Assembly (NCBI RefSeq): GCF_013391085.1
Contig: NZ_CP058334.1
Span: 1,054,001-1,118,000, forward strand
Length of the DNA stretch: 64,000 nucleotides
From: Natronomonas halophila
GTDB taxonomy: Archaea; Halobacteriota; Halobacteria; Halobacteriales; Haloarculaceae
Direction of reading: 5' to 3'
The position numbers and the translations under genes are program-made. The notes under the pieces are model-generated. The model made no database searches, was not told the DNA's origin, and saw nothing but the letters and a program-made list of their open reading frames with translations. Below, one piece after another: positions 35,561 through 44,789 of this stretch (position 1 is the first letter of the stretch; each line of letters opens with the position of its first letter).

Positions 35561-38230
35561 CTACTCGTCGCCGCGGCCGATGCGGAGCGTCTCCTCGCCG
35601 TCGACCTCCCGGACCTGCTGGCCGCGCAAGGCGTTGGTCATGACGAGGTGGCCGAAATACGTCGCCGCGTAGTCGGTCATGCCGAATGGATGGAGGTTGC
35701 CCTGCCACGCCGGCGGCAGGAGACTGCCGATGACCTGTATCTCGCCGGCCTCCGACCCGGCGTCGATGGTCCCGACGACCACGTCGCCACCGGTCGTCCC
35801 CGCGACGGTGCCGCCCGAACTCTCGAAGGCCGCGTTATCGAGTCCGTAGATGGGCGCCTCGTCCTCCGAGTAGCCGACCGGCGCGATATACCAGAGGTGG
35901 TCCTGAATCGGCCGCCGGTCGGTGACCAGCGGGTGGTCGTCGTTGACGTCGTCGAGTTGGCCGACGTAGGCCGTCTGCTGGGTGATATCGCCAGCGCCGA
36001 GGCCGACGTCGAGGTCGGCGAGCAGGTTCAACCCCTCGTCGGTCAGGACGAGATTACCACCGTCGTCGACGAACCGCTGGATGGCGTTGCGGTATTTTTG
36101 CGGCTTGTTTCCGGTGTCGTCGTGGATGACGACCAGATGGTCGTATCCCTTGAGACGGCCGGGGTTGAGGTCCTCGGGCGCGTACGCGTCCACGTCGACA
36201 TCCGCGTCCTCGTCGAGGTCCTCGAAGTACCGCAGCGGCGTCACCTCGTAATCCCGCTGTGCGTAACCGAGTTCCTTGCGTGGGTCGGGCGCCTCGCCGG
36301 CGCCGCGAGCGGTGACGAACCGCGCCTCCGCGTTGCTTTCGGTCGGCAGGACGTTCGTCAGTTCGAGGGTCCACTCGCCGGCCGCGGGGTCCGAGACTTC
36401 CCACGTCGGCAGGCCGCAGCAGGCGCCGCCGAGCGCGCGTCCGTCCTCCGCGTCGAACTCCCGAACCACCTCGCCGTCGGGGTCGAGCAAGCGCGCGCTC
36501 GCGACCGATTCGTGGACGTGCGGGTGAACCGCGAGACTACCGATGTCGTCTTCAACCGTGTAAGCCACAGCAGTCGTCCCCGCCGATGGGACCGTCGTTT
36601 CGGTCGTCGTCGCATCGCCGGAGGGGTCGTACGTCACTGCTTCACTGTCCTCTCCGCCGACGTACGGCAGGTCCTCGGCGCTGGCAGTCAGCTCGTCGGT
36701 CGTCACGTAGGCGACGTCGCCGCTGCCTTCGAAGCGGCCCTCGACGTCGCGGGTCGCGTAGTCGATAGCACCCAGAATCGACCCCCGGTAGCCGTCGGCC
36801 TGCATCCCGACCCGAACCGGGTCGAAGACGTTGCCACCGACGGTGTTCGAGTAGGCCATCTCCATCGTCAGACTCGGGATGCCGAGCCCGCCCAGTTCCT
36901 CGGGGAAGGCCATCCACTCGTCGACGAAGCCGGTGCCCGAATAGCCGATGGTCTCGACGGGCGTCCCGTAGTTGAACGCCTGCTCGGGCAGCACCGACAG
37001 CGTGGAGACGCTCGGGTTGGCCTGCTCGGTTATCGGCGACAGCGCCTGCCCCAGTTGCTCCCACTCCGGCAGGTTCTCCGTCACCCGCTCGTCGATGGCC
37101 TCGATGAGTTCGAAGCTGTTTTGCAACTCCGAGGTCGACGATTGGGAGGCCCCATCGAGCGCGAGCACGAAGTCCTTCGAACTCAACATCCCGTGGAGGT
37201 CGATGCCGCATTCGAGGTTCTCGTAACTCCGACAGTGGTCGACGAACGCCAGCATATCCGGCGTCGTATCGACGACGTAATCCGGCGCCGGCGTCTCCCC
37301 GTCCAGCGTCGCCCCGAGCGGTTCCGCGATGGTGTGGGCCGCCGATACCCACCCCGGGTTCGGGAACTGCCGGTTGGTGTCACCGCCCGCGTTCCCGCGT
37401 TCGTGCAGCGGCGCGCCCGGCACGCCGTTGCTCGCGTACTGCGGCCGCCGCGCGGCCCATCCGTCGGGGTTCGTAAACGCGAAAATCAGTGCGATATCGT
37501 CGAGGAGCGTATCGACCTCCGGATACTCCCCGCGAAGCACTTGCTCGATGAAGCGCGTCGCCGCCTCTCCGCCCGCGCGCTCGTTGCCGTGGATGGTGCA
37601 GTTGACCAACACCCCCTTCTTCTCGGCGAAGGCCTCGCGGTCCTCAACGTCGTTTGTCACCTCCACGAACAGCACGTCCCGCGGGTCCGGCCGGTCGGAG
37701 ACGTAGTTGTACTTGCCGGCGCTTTCGCCCACCGAGAACACGCGCATCCGGTCGTCGTGCTCGTCGGCGAGGTGGTCGAACCCTGCCGCTACCTCCTCGT
37801 AATCGAGGAAGTCGACGCTCCGTTCCGGCTCCGGGAAGACGCCCAGCGGGTAGTATCCCAGTCGCCAGAACGGGTTCGCACCCGGCGAGAAATGGATGGT
37901 TTCGGCGGTCGGCAACGCCGCGACCTCCTCGGCCTGCGTCGTCGACAGTTGCGCGTACGCCGCCGGCTCCGGGCTGGTCGTGGTGCGGACGTCCGACGCG
38001 ATGGACTCCATCGTGCCCATCGAAGCCGTATCGCTGAACTCGACCAGCGTCGGCACCTCGTATTCCTCCGGCGTGTGGTTCAGTACGTACTCGTATTCGG
38101 CGTCGAACGCCGCCGACGATACCTCGGCGCTCGCCGCGCCCGGCAGCGCCAGCGCCCCACCCGTCGCGGCCGACAGCCGGACGAACTGGCGGCGGGAAAT
38201 CGGCGACCCGTCGAATGGATTCTCGGACAT
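35561..38230 (-). CDS. Tat-exported M14 zinc carboxypeptidase
   Basis: An 889-residue exported metallopeptidase. The Tat signal ISRRQFVRLSAATGGALALPGAASA (residues about 10-35) directs folded export. The M14 domain has the HxxE zinc pair in IHGNERAGGE (near residue 213) and the second His in GIDLHGML (near 340). The remaining 400 residues hold beta-sandwich and ThuA-like or dehydrogenase-like folds (DHLVVIHDDTGNKPQKYRNAIQRFVDDGG). The ATG at 38230 puts the RR motif at the right place. Probably degrades extracellular peptides. Confidence 0.9.
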   Translation of the reverse strand: MSENPFDGSPISRRQFVRLSAATGGALALPGAASAEVSSAAFDAEYEYVLNHTPEEYEVPTLVEFSDTASMGTMESIASDVRTTTSPEPAAYAQLSTTQAEEVAALPTAETIHFSPGANPFWRLGYYPLGVFPEPERSVDFLDYEEVAAGFDHLADEHDDRMRVFSVGESAGKYNYVSDRPDPRDVLFVEVTNDVEDREAFAEKKGVLVNCTIHGNERAGGEAATRFIEQVLRGEYPEVDTLLDDIALIFAFTNPDGWAARRPQYASNGVPGAPLHERGNAGGDTNRQFPNPGWVSAAHTIAEPLGATLDGETPAPDYVVDTTPDMLAFVDHCRSYENLECGIDLHGMLSSKDFVLALDGASQSSTSELQNSFELIEAIDERVTENLPEWEQLGQALSPITEQANPSVSTLSVLPEQAFNYGTPVETIGYSGTGFVDEWMAFPEELGGLGIPSLTMEMAYSNTVGGNVFDPVRVGMQADGYRGSILGAIDYATRDVEGRFEGSGDVAYVTTDELTASAEDLPYVGGEDSEAVTYDPSGDATTTETTVPSAGTTAVAYTVEDDIGSLAVHPHVHESVASARLLDPDGEVVREFDAEDGRALGGACCGLPTWEVSDPAAGEWTLELTNVLPTESNAEARFVTARGAGEAPDPRKELGYAQRDYEVTPLRYFEDLDEDADVDVDAYAPEDLNPGRLKGYDHLVVIHDDTGNKPQKYRNAIQRFVDDGGNLVLTDEGLNLLADLDVGLGAGDITQQTAYVGQLDDVNDDHPLVTDRRPIQDHLWYIAPVGYSEDEAPIYGLDNAAFESSGGTVAGTTGGDVVVGTIDAGSEAGEIQVIGSLLPPAWQGNLHPFGMTDYAATYFGHLVMTNALRGQQVREVDGEETLRIGRGDE

Positions 38231-38299
38231 AGACGTTGCTCTACCGGCCCGTGGCCGACACCGATACAAAAGGTTCTGACAAGGCCGTCCAAACGACGG

Positions 38300-39094
38300 C
38301 TATGGCGGCCACCGCTCGTCGAAAGCGTAGTCCGACGCCCAATTTATCGAGGCGTCAGGTTGGTCGGGAGCTTCGACGCGGAGGGAAAACGACTGGTCGA
38401 ACGCATCGTCCGGGACGAGATAAATCTCGCCTGTTTCGGAGCAATGGACACAGTAGGCGTCGATAGAAGGAGATTCTGCTGTCGGAAACAGTACTCTTCC
38501 GTTTACGATACTTCCCGAACAGGCCCGCAGGCCGTAGTCATCACCTGATGGACCGCGGACTGTGAAATGATGGTCTTTGTCGGTCTCTTGAATAAAGGGG
38601 ATACCACGTTCCTGTAGTAGCTCGCCAACTGGTTTGACGGCTGGACTACGTCCGCCAGTGACCGAGCGAATCCGCTGGTTTTCTGGGGGCCACCGGGCAT
38701 CGTAGGCGTACTCATCGGCCCAGTTCGTGGAAGCGTGGTGTTGCTCCGGGTCCTCGATTCGAATCGTCATATTCGTCTCTATTTCGTCTTCCCAGACGAG
38801 GAACAACCGCTCTACCTCATGGGCATAGACGAGAAAACAGTCGATACCATCGGTATACGGCTTGTAGGTGTTCCCCTCCGAGTTCGTATGCTGGCTGTAT
38901 CCTTTGAACTGCACGACACCGTCCCGTTTCCAGCCCGTCTTAATCTGAGCGCGGAGGAGTCGTCCGGCCGGCGTTTCGACGGCCACGTCGTAGCGTTCGT
39001 TATCACCGAACGGCAGGGAGACTGGCACCTCCCGACGCTTGAGTTCGGTGATGACGGCTGCTTCGGTCAAGTCACCTTTCCGATGAGATTCCAT
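38300..39094 (-). CDS. PD-(D/E)XK endonuclease, intron-nuclease-like, with duplicated domain
   Basis: A 264-residue protein. The first half has the PD-(D/E)XK layout of group I intron-associated nucleases: KGDLTEAAVITELKRREVPV (Glu), GDNERYDVAVE (Asp) and LLRAQIKTG (QxK). The second half repeats the frame (GELLQERGIPF..., IDAYCVHCSETGEIYLV..., WASDYAFDERWPP against WADEYAYDARWPP) but has lost the QxK Lys. It lies downstream of tRNA-Pro on the same strand with its own TATA box. It may be a homing nuclease or a host protein derived from one. Confidence 0.82.
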   Translation of the reverse strand: MESHRKGDLTEAAVITELKRREVPVSLPFGDNERYDVAVETPAGRLLRAQIKTGWKRDGVVQFKGYSQHTNSEGNTYKPYTDGIDCFLVYAHEVERLFLVWEDEIETNMTIRIEDPEQHHASTNWADEYAYDARWPPENQRIRSVTGGRSPAVKPVGELLQERGIPFIQETDKDHHFTVRGPSGDDYGLRACSGSIVNGRVLFPTAESPSIDAYCVHCSETGEIYLVPDDAFDQSFSLRVEAPDQPDASINWASDYAFDERWPP

Positions 39095-39119
39095 GGTTCA
39101 CGGATACTGCTGCCGGTAT

Positions 39120-39130
39120 AGTATAAAAGT
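39120..39130 (-). promoter_or_regulatory. TATA box of the PD-(D/E)XK nuclease gene
   Basis: On the minus strand ACTTTTATACT lies 26-36 bases before the ATG at 39094, giving a leaderless transcript separate from the tRNA. Confidence 0.55.
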
Positions 39131-39262
39131 CGAGCCATGGGCAGAGTGGAAGTAAAGACGCGGGGTGGACGTATTCACTCGTTAAACGGGGAGAAACACC
39201 ATCCCCACTATTACTTAAAGAGAGAATGCCCGATAGAGGTCTCTCGTCGGTATAGAACGAAG

Positions 39263-39337
39263 TGGGATCGCCCGGATTTGAACCGGGGTGACGGGCACCC
39301 AAGGCCCGAAGTATAGACCAAGCTAACCCACGATCCC
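39263..39337 (-). tRNA. tRNA-Pro (anticodon UGG)
   Basis: Read on the minus strand: acceptor GGGATCG/CGATCCC with discriminator A, D arm with TAGCTTGGT, anticodon stem CGGGC/GCCCG with loop CTTGGGT (anticodon TGG), and T arm CCCGG-TTCAAAT-CCGGG. No intron, CCA not encoded. Confidence 0.97.
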
Positions 39338-39419
39338 GTACCGATTCCTACCCCCTGCCCCCGTGAAAACGTTTCGTTCCGGCCGGAACGGCTTTTTGTC
39401 ACCCCTGAGAACTGTCGCT

Positions 39420-39704
39420 ATGGTCACACCTGTCGAAATCGGCTTGCTCGTGCTCGTGTTGGCGCTGCTGTTCGGTGCCTACCGGATTATCAAGGCGGTC
39501 AAGCCGCTCATCGTCAACGCAATCGTCGGGGTTATCATCCTCTTTATCGCCAACTACCTCGGCATCGCGGGGGGCATCGACATATCAGTGATAGCCATCC
39601 TCGTCTGTGCAGTCGGCGGGATTCCGGGCGCGATACTGGTCATCATCCTCGCGTATCTGGACATCGCGTTCGTCGGGATGATGGCGCCGCTCGCGTTGCT
39701 CTAA
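39420..39704 (+). CDS. BofA-like membrane protein
   Basis: A 94-residue protein with three hydrophobic helices. The pattern KPLIVNAIVGVIILFIANYLG followed by VCAVGGIPGAILVIIL matches the pro-sigmaK-processing inhibitor BofA family. In archaea, which have no sigma factor, its partner is unknown. Regulation of a site-2 protease, as BofA does in Bacillus, is one idea. ATG at 39420; the upstream in-frame ATG at 39363 adds a non-hydrophobic stretch. Confidence 0.85.
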   Translation: MVTPVEIGLLVLVLALLFGAYRIIKAVKPLIVNAIVGVIILFIANYLGIAGGIDISVIAILVCAVGGIPGAILVIILAYLDIAFVGMMAPLALL

Positions 39705-39722
39705 GCGAGCAGTAAGCCGACC

Positions 39723-40991
39723 TTACTCGATGCCGAAGGCCGAGAGGTCGGTCTGAATGCCGGCGGCCATCGTCGACTTTCTGCGGAGGTCGTTCAGCGA
39801 GACGGGCAGTTGCGGCACCAGTTGGCGGACGGCGTCGTGGAAGGTTTCGGCGACGGCCGGTTCGGTATCGAAGGCGTCGCGAACCGATTCGCGAATCTGC
39901 CAGACGCCGACGGGCGCCCAGTATTCGTTGGTAGCGTGGCGGATGACGAACACCTTGGCCTGTCGGCCGCGGTCGGCGAGTTCTTCGAGGACGCCGAGCC
40001 GGGAGGCGTAGTAGGCGCCGGAGGTCTCGTCGACGTACTCCGTTCGGCCCTCGAAGCCCTCGCTGTCAGCAGCCATGTAGAGTTGGCCGTTCGGGTCGGG
40101 ATTCCAGATAGAGCCGGGGGCTTTCAGTTCGACCAACTCGAACTCCCAGTCGCCGGGCGCCGCGATGACCCAGTAGTCGTTGCCGATGTAGCTGTTGTGC
40201 CACACGAGCGTCTCGTTGATGGTGGGGGCGTTGCGGATGGTGCCACGGAGGTATTTCCCGACAGTGTCGTCGACTGCGGTAATCGACCAGCGCGTGGGGA
40301 CGAGTCGGCGGTTGTCGCCCTGCCCTAAGGCACCGACCGAGAGGACGTTGTTGATGTCGTAGACGTCGAAGCCCTTGCGGTAGAGGTAGGTCATCGCGCC
40401 CTCGGCGCGCCAGTCGTCATCCGAGAGGGTTTTCTCGATGGCGCGGGGGACGTGTGGGTTCTCGGTTAGCTGTGCGGATTCCGCGCTGGCGCGGGGGCCG
40501 CGCGGCGCGGCGATGTCCTCTAAGGTGCCGTCGAGGTCGAATCCGGGCGTCTCGTCCAATCCGAGTTCCACGTCAACCGGGCGGTCCGCGATGGCGACCT
40601 CTCGCTGGGTGCCGACGAAGCCGTCCCAGACGTCGTCGACGTCGACGTTCGAGCGCCGGGTGGAATTGAGCAGGTTGGTCCGGCGCTGGAAGACGTCGTC
40701 GATGGAGTAGCCCTGCTGGTACCACTTGCCGGAGGTGACGTACTGTTCGGCGTCGTCCTCGTCGCCGACGGGCGCCAGCAGGCCGGCGGAGACGCTGGGA
40801 TAGGAGCCGCTGCCGACGAATACCGAGGGAGCGGTCGAGCCGACCAGCGTGTCGTCCGAGAGGGTCTCGTCGAGGCGTGTCTTGGCCGAATCGAGGTGGT
40901 CGGTGATGGCGTAGGATTTCTCCTCGGCGAGTTTCCGCAACTCGACCGACTCGTCGCGGTCGAGGTCGTCGACGTACTCGTCGAGGCGCAT
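39723..40991 (-). CDS. nreA: DNA repair protein NreA
   Basis: A 422-residue protein of the archaeal Nre family, linked in haloarchaea to repair of DNA damage with PCNA. The body matches the family in order and length (GLLAPVGD..., RRTNLLNSTRR..., WSITAVDDTVGKYLR..., YIGNDYWVIAAPGDWEFE). The C-terminus ends QTDLSAFGIE, a PCNA-interacting (QxxLxxF) motif typical of Nre proteins. A TATA box (TCTTTATTAG on the minus strand) lies 20-29 bases before the ATG. Confidence 0.92.
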   Translation of the reverse strand: MRLDEYVDDLDRDESVELRKLAEEKSYAITDHLDSAKTRLDETLSDDTLVGSTAPSVFVGSGSYPSVSAGLLAPVGDEDDAEQYVTSGKWYQQGYSIDDVFQRRTNLLNSTRRSNVDVDDVWDGFVGTQREVAIADRPVDVELGLDETPGFDLDGTLEDIAAPRGPRASAESAQLTENPHVPRAIEKTLSDDDWRAEGAMTYLYRKGFDVYDINNVLSVGALGQGDNRRLVPTRWSITAVDDTVGKYLRGTIRNAPTINETLVWHNSYIGNDYWVIAAPGDWEFELVELKAPGSIWNPDPNGQLYMAADSEGFEGRTEYVDETSGAYYASRLGVLEELADRGRQAKVFVIRHATNEYWAPVGVWQIRESVRDAFDTEPAVAETFHDAVRQLVPQLPVSLNDLRRKSTMAAGIQTDLSAFGIE

Positions 40992-41010
40992 GGCGGACCT
41001 TACGGGTGGA

Positions 41011-41020
41011 CTAATAAAGA
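41011..41020 (-). promoter_or_regulatory. TATA box of nreA
   Basis: On the minus strand TCTTTATTAG lies 20-29 bases before the nreA ATG at 40991, as for a leaderless transcript. Confidence 0.55.
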
Positions 41021-41065
41021 CTGTTCGGACGGCGAGGGGAGAACGGAGGCGTCGGACGACTCAGG

Positions 41066-42031
41066 TCAGGAGTGGATGCCCATCGCTTCGATCTGCTCTT
41101 GATACCGGTTGCGGATGGTGACCTCGGTCACCTGCGCGACGTCGGCGACTTCGCGTTGGGTCTTCTTCTCGTTGCAGAGCAGCGAGGCGGCGTAGATGGC
41201 CGCGGCGGCGTAGCCGGTCGGGGATTTGCCGGAGAGCAGGCCCTTCTCGGCGGTCGTTTCGATGATTTCGTTGGCTTTGGTCTGGACTTCTTCGGAGAGT
41301 TCGAGTTCGGAGCAAAAGCGTGGGACGTACTTCTTGGGGTCGACGGGTTCCATCTCGAGGCCGAGTTCCTGTGAGATATAGCGGTAGGTCCGGCCGATTT
41401 CCTTCCGTTCGACCCGTGAGACTTCGCTGATTTCCTCCAGCGAGCGGGGGATGCCTTCCTTCCGACAGGCGGCATAGAGGGCGGCGGTGGCGACGCCCTC
41501 GATGGAGCGGCCACGAATCAGGTCGTCGTCGAGGGCGCGCCGGTAGATGACGGAGGCGACTTCGCGTACCGAGCGGGGAACGCCCAGCGCGGAGGCCATC
41601 CGGTCGATTTCGCTGAGGGCGAACTGGAGGTTGCGTTCGCCGGCGTCCTTGGTCCGGATGCGTTCCTGCCATTTCCGGAGGCGGTGCATCTGGCTGCGTT
41701 TCTTCGAGGAGATGGAGCGACCGTAGGCGTCCTTGTCCTTCCAGTCGATGGTGGTCGTCAGCCCCTTGTCGTGCATCGTCTGGGTGGTCGGCGCGCCGAC
41801 GCGGGATTTCTCCTGACGCTCCGAGTGGTTGAACGCCCGCCACTCCGGGCCGGGGTCGATGTGGTCTTCCTCAACGACGAGCCCACAGTCGTCGCAGACC
41901 ATCTCACCCCTGTCAGCATCCTTAACGATATTGTCAGATGAACACTCCGGACAGGTCGTCCCTTCGTCCTGTTCGGCGGTTTCCCCCTCGGATTCGGTCT
42001 CGCGCTCCCGTTGACGGGTGGGCCGTGTCAT
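41066..42031 (-). CDS. tfb: Transcription initiation factor TFB
   Basis: The archaeal TFIIB homologue, which bridges TBP-DNA and RNA polymerase. The 321-residue protein has an N-terminal zinc ribbon (CPECSSDNI...MVCDDCG, residues about 24-45), the B-finger and linker (DPGPEWRAF...[15 protein letters not shown]), and two cyclin-like repeats. The HTH of the second repeat ends [21 protein letters not shown]. Haloarchaea carry several TFBs; this is one of them. The leaderless start at 42031 has a TATA-like TTTAAG about 30 bases upstream. Confidence 0.97.
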   Translation of the reverse strand: MTRPTRQRERETESEGETAEQDEGTTCPECSSDNIVKDADRGEMVCDDCGLVVEEDHIDPGPEWRAFNHSERQEKSRVGAPTTQTMHDKGLTTTIDWKDKDAYGRSISSKKRSQMHRLRKWQERIRTKDAGERNLQFALSEIDRMASALGVPRSVREVASVIYRRALDDDLIRGRSIEGVATAALYAACRKEGIPRSLEEISEVSRVERKEIGRTYRYISQELGLEMEPVDPKKYVPRFCSELELSEEVQTKANEIIETTAEKGLLSGKSPTGYAAAAIYAASLLCNEKKTQREVADVAQVTEVTIRNRYQEQIEAMGIHS

Positions 42032-42192
42032 CGCATTTTTATACTGATAGGAGCATGTGACTTAAACCCTCGCAAACCTATTATTAATTCTGACATGAAC
42101 CGGCAGAAGGCGGCGTCCCGTAATCTGTCGCCTCGGTGGAAACGGGTCGGAAACCGGAAGGGCTAAAACCGGGACGATGGGAAGCGGGAACG

Positions 42193-42783
42193 ATGCCCGT
42201 CATCGACTGCGACCCCGAAACCGCGCGCGAACGGCTCGAAGACGCCGGTATCGACGTCGAGCCGGGGAACACGGAACACGAACTGTGGCGTGCGAGCCAC
42301 GCGGGCGCGACGGCGGTCGCCTACGAGGACAAGGTCGTCGTTCAGGGCGGGTCGGCGGGCCGACTCGTCGGCGTCATCGAGGGGGGTGGCGGGCGCGCCC
42401 ACGTCTACTTCGACGGCGGGTCTCGGGGGAATCCCGGGCCCGCCGCCATCGGGTGGGTCATCGTCACCAGCGACGGTATCGCCGCCGAAGGGTCCGAACG
42501 CATCGGCAAGGCGACGAACAATCAGGCCGAATACGAGGCCCTGATTCGGGCGCTGGAAGCGGCCGCCGACATCGGCTTCGAGGAACTCATCGTCAAGGGC
42601 GATTCCCAACTCATCGTCAAACAGGTTCGCGGGGAATGGGACACGAACGACCCGACGCTCCGCGAGAAACGCGTCCGGGCCCGCGAGTTGTTCCGGCAGT
42701 TCGACGAGTGGTCCATCGACCACGTTCCGCGGGAGATAAACGAACGCGCCGACGAACTAGTCAACGAAGCACTCGATGGTTGA
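42193..42783 (+). CDS. rnhA: Ribonuclease HI
   Basis: Cuts RNA in RNA-DNA hybrids. The 196-residue protein has an N-terminal 65-residue haloarchaeal extension and then the RNase H fold: YFDGGSRGNPGPAAIG (first Asp), EYEALIRALE (Glu), KGDSQLIVKQV (Asp) and INERADEL (last acidic residue). ATG at 42193 is preceded by GGGAACG; an upstream ATG at 42136 is possible but less likely. The 3' end overlaps the next gene by 8 bases. Confidence 0.95.
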   Translation: MPVIDCDPETARERLEDAGIDVEPGNTEHELWRASHAGATAVAYEDKVVVQGGSAGRLVGVIEGGGGRAHVYFDGGSRGNPGPAAIGWVIVTSDGIAAEGSERIGKATNNQAEYEALIRALEAAADIGFEELIVKGDSQLIVKQVRGEWDTNDPTLREKRVRARELFRQFDEWSIDHVPREINERADELVNEALDG

Positions 42784-43372
42784 CGAACGCTCAGACAGCA
42801 CTCAAACCGACGACGGCGACGCTCCGGACGACAGCCCCCCGGCCACGGTCATCGACCGCGTCGTGACGCTCACACGGCGCGCACGCGAGGCCGTCGACGA
42901 CAACGAACGCGAGGCGTACCTCGACGAACGGGAGGCCCTGCTCGCCGACCACGATTACGTCCCTCGCGTCCGCGAGGAAGACACCGGCGAGACGCTCGTC
43001 ATGTACCCGGAAGAATGGGTCGAGGAGGGCGTCGTCCAGATAGAACGCATCGAGGACACGGACCGCGCGGTCGAGGTGTCGCTGTCGGGCGTCGGCGACC
43101 CCGACGACTGGGACGCCGTCGCCGAGCACAACCGCCGCGTGGCCGACAAAATCGAGACCGAACACGGCGAGCCACACGGGGCGACCGCCCACGCCTTTGC
43201 GGATTTCATGAGCAACCACTACGCCAAACGCGTCGAGGAAGCCACCGAGAGCGAACGCGAGGAGTTCACCGCCGAGTATCTGCCGCGGAACGCGTGGCCG
43301 ACCGACGAACAGCTCGATGCCGTCGCTGCGTCGCTCGAACTGGTCGAAGAAGTCGGTCAGTCGCTGCGTTAG
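42776..43372 (+). CDS. rnhA operon protein, unknown function
   Basis: A 198-residue acidic, soluble protein. Its start overlaps rnhA by 8 bases, so the two are translationally coupled. It has helical segments with conserved-looking blocks (VTLTRRAREAVDDNER, EDTGETLVMYPEEWVEEG, SNHYAKRVEEATESEREEF). In haloarchaea this partner of rnhA is recurrent, but its function is not known to me. Confidence 0.85.
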   Translation: MVDERSDSTQTDDGDAPDDSPPATVIDRVVTLTRRAREAVDDNEREAYLDEREALLADHDYVPRVREEDTGETLVMYPEEWVEEGVVQIERIEDTDRAVEVSLSGVGDPDDWDAVAEHNRRVADKIETEHGEPHGATAHAFADFMSNHYAKRVEEATESEREEFTAEYLPRNAWPTDEQLDAVAASLELVEEVGQSLR

Positions 43373-43728
43373 ACGCGCTGGTCGACGAGGTCGTGGAGCC
43401 GCTCGGCGCGCTCCTCGTCGGTCGCGACGTTCGCGAAGACCCACGAGAGCTGGTCGAGGACCGCTTCGAGGCCCTCGTCGGTGAGGGCGTACTCGTTGGT
43501 CCGCTTGTCGAGTTCGCTCTTCTCGACGAGACCCATCTCGACGAGGTCATCGAGGTTGGGGTAGAGCCGCCCGTGGTTTACCTCGCTGCCGTAGTAGGAT
43601 TCGAGTTCGCGCTTGATGGCGAGGCCGTATCGTGCGTCCTCCGCGAGGATGGTCAAAATGTTCTGCTGGAACGCCGTGAGCTCCCGAGCGATGCCCGGAT
43701 CGGGAACAGTTGTCTGTGCCTCTGACAT
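43369..43728 (-). CDS. PadR-family transcription regulator
   Basis: A 119-residue winged-HTH regulator. Core features are LTAFQQNILTILAEDARYGLAIKRELE and the wing GRLYPNLDDLVEMGLVEKSE...EYALTDEGLEAV, as in PadR proteins that respond to phenolics or drugs; the signal here is unknown. The ATG at 43728 lies about 25 bases from a TATA-like GATAAATG at 43757. Its stop overlaps the rnhA-operon gene stop by 4 bases. Confidence 0.92.
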   Translation of the reverse strand: MSEAQTTVPDPGIARELTAFQQNILTILAEDARYGLAIKRELESYYGSEVNHGRLYPNLDDLVEMGLVEKSELDKRTNEYALTDEGLEAVLDQLSWVFANVATDEERAERLHDLVDQRV

Positions 43729-43963
43729 ACCAATCAACACGATGGGAACACACTTAACATTTATCGAACATCACGGAAACGGCCGGAACTGCCCCGATAC
43801 GTCCCAATTCGTGCGTCCGAGTTATAAAACTTCGAACGATAGAGAGGTGTCAGACGCCTGTTGGCCAGTTCCGGGACGAACACCCAGCAAGTCGACGGCC
43901 GTCAAATCCCGCTGTCGACCGCGTGTCGAAAGCTCTTTGCGGGCGTCACACCCATCGCCGAAT

Positions 43964-44503
43964 ATGGCTGGAGCGAACCTCTGGGAAGACCTCGAAACGG
44001 GCCCGAACGCCCCCGACGAGATTTACGCCGTCGTTGAGTGTCTGAAAGGCGAGCGCAACAAATACGAGTACGACAAGGACATCCCCGGCGTCGTGCTGGA
44101 CCGCGTGCTCCACTCGAACGTCCACTACCCCTCGGACTACGGCTTCATCCCGCAGTCCTACTACGACGACGAGGACCCCTTCGACGTGCTCGTGCTGGTC
44201 GAAGACCAGACCTTCCCCGGCTGTGTCATCGAGGCCCGCCCCGTCGCCCTCATGAAGATGGACGACGACGGCGAGCAGGACGACAAGGTCATCGCCGTCC
44301 CCACCGAGGACCCCCGCTACGACCACATCGAGGACCTCGAGGACATCCCCCAGCAGCAACTCGACGAGATCGACGAGTTCTTCTCGACCTACAAGAACCT
44401 CGAGGAGGGCAAGGAAGTCGAAACGCTGGGCTGGGAGGACAAGCAGGCGGCCAAGGACGCCATCGAACACGCCCAGGACCTCTACGAAGAGCACTTCGAA
44501 TAA
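43964..44503 (+). CDS. ppa: Inorganic pyrophosphatase
   Basis: A soluble family I enzyme that splits pyrophosphate and pulls biosynthetic reactions forward. The 179-residue protein has the substrate-binding Lys/Glu (NKYEYDKD, near residue 31), YPSDYGFIP (near 56) and the metal-binding DEDPFDVLVLVE block (near 66-77, signature DxDPxD). A typical acidic haloarchaeal form. ATG at 43964. Confidence 0.97.
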   Translation: MAGANLWEDLETGPNAPDEIYAVVECLKGERNKYEYDKDIPGVVLDRVLHSNVHYPSDYGFIPQSYYDDEDPFDVLVLVEDQTFPGCVIEARPVALMKMDDDGEQDDKVIAVPTEDPRYDHIEDLEDIPQQQLDEIDEFFSTYKNLEEGKEVETLGWEDKQAAKDAIEHAQDLYEEHFE

Positions 44504-44573
44504 CGCGGCCGACGAATCACCGATTTCTTACCCGACGAACCCACCCGATAGCCACGGCGCCGGGGTCCGTCGG

Positions 44574-44616
44574 ACGACGTGTCTCGCCCGCGCGAAGCGA
44601 GCGCCGAACACGTCGT
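44574..44616. repeat. Inverted repeat downstream of ppa
   Basis: Arms ACGACGTGT and ACACGTCGT enclose a 25-base loop that itself can pair (CGCGCGAAGCGAGCG). It lies 70 bases after the ppa stop in a 286-base gap that otherwise holds only AT-rich promoter-like sequence (44640-44789). It may be a terminator or processing hairpin. Confidence 0.55.
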
Positions 44617-44789
44617 TGGATTCGCTTGGGACATACGAATGCCCTGTATATACCTTGAAGTAATTACAAGAAAACCGTCCGAAGTAACGCGTTTTTCCCA
44701 CCTATTATGCCCACAGAGCATACCCAGTATGAGGACCATACATTATGTTTATGGTGTGATATATGTGGGTTGAAGCCGTTCAGTCGTGT

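Noticed and set aside
35507-38548. A 1013-codon plus-strand frame opposite the M14 carboxypeptidase
   Set aside because: Shadow frame with no domain; the minus-strand gene has a Tat signal and catalytic motifs.
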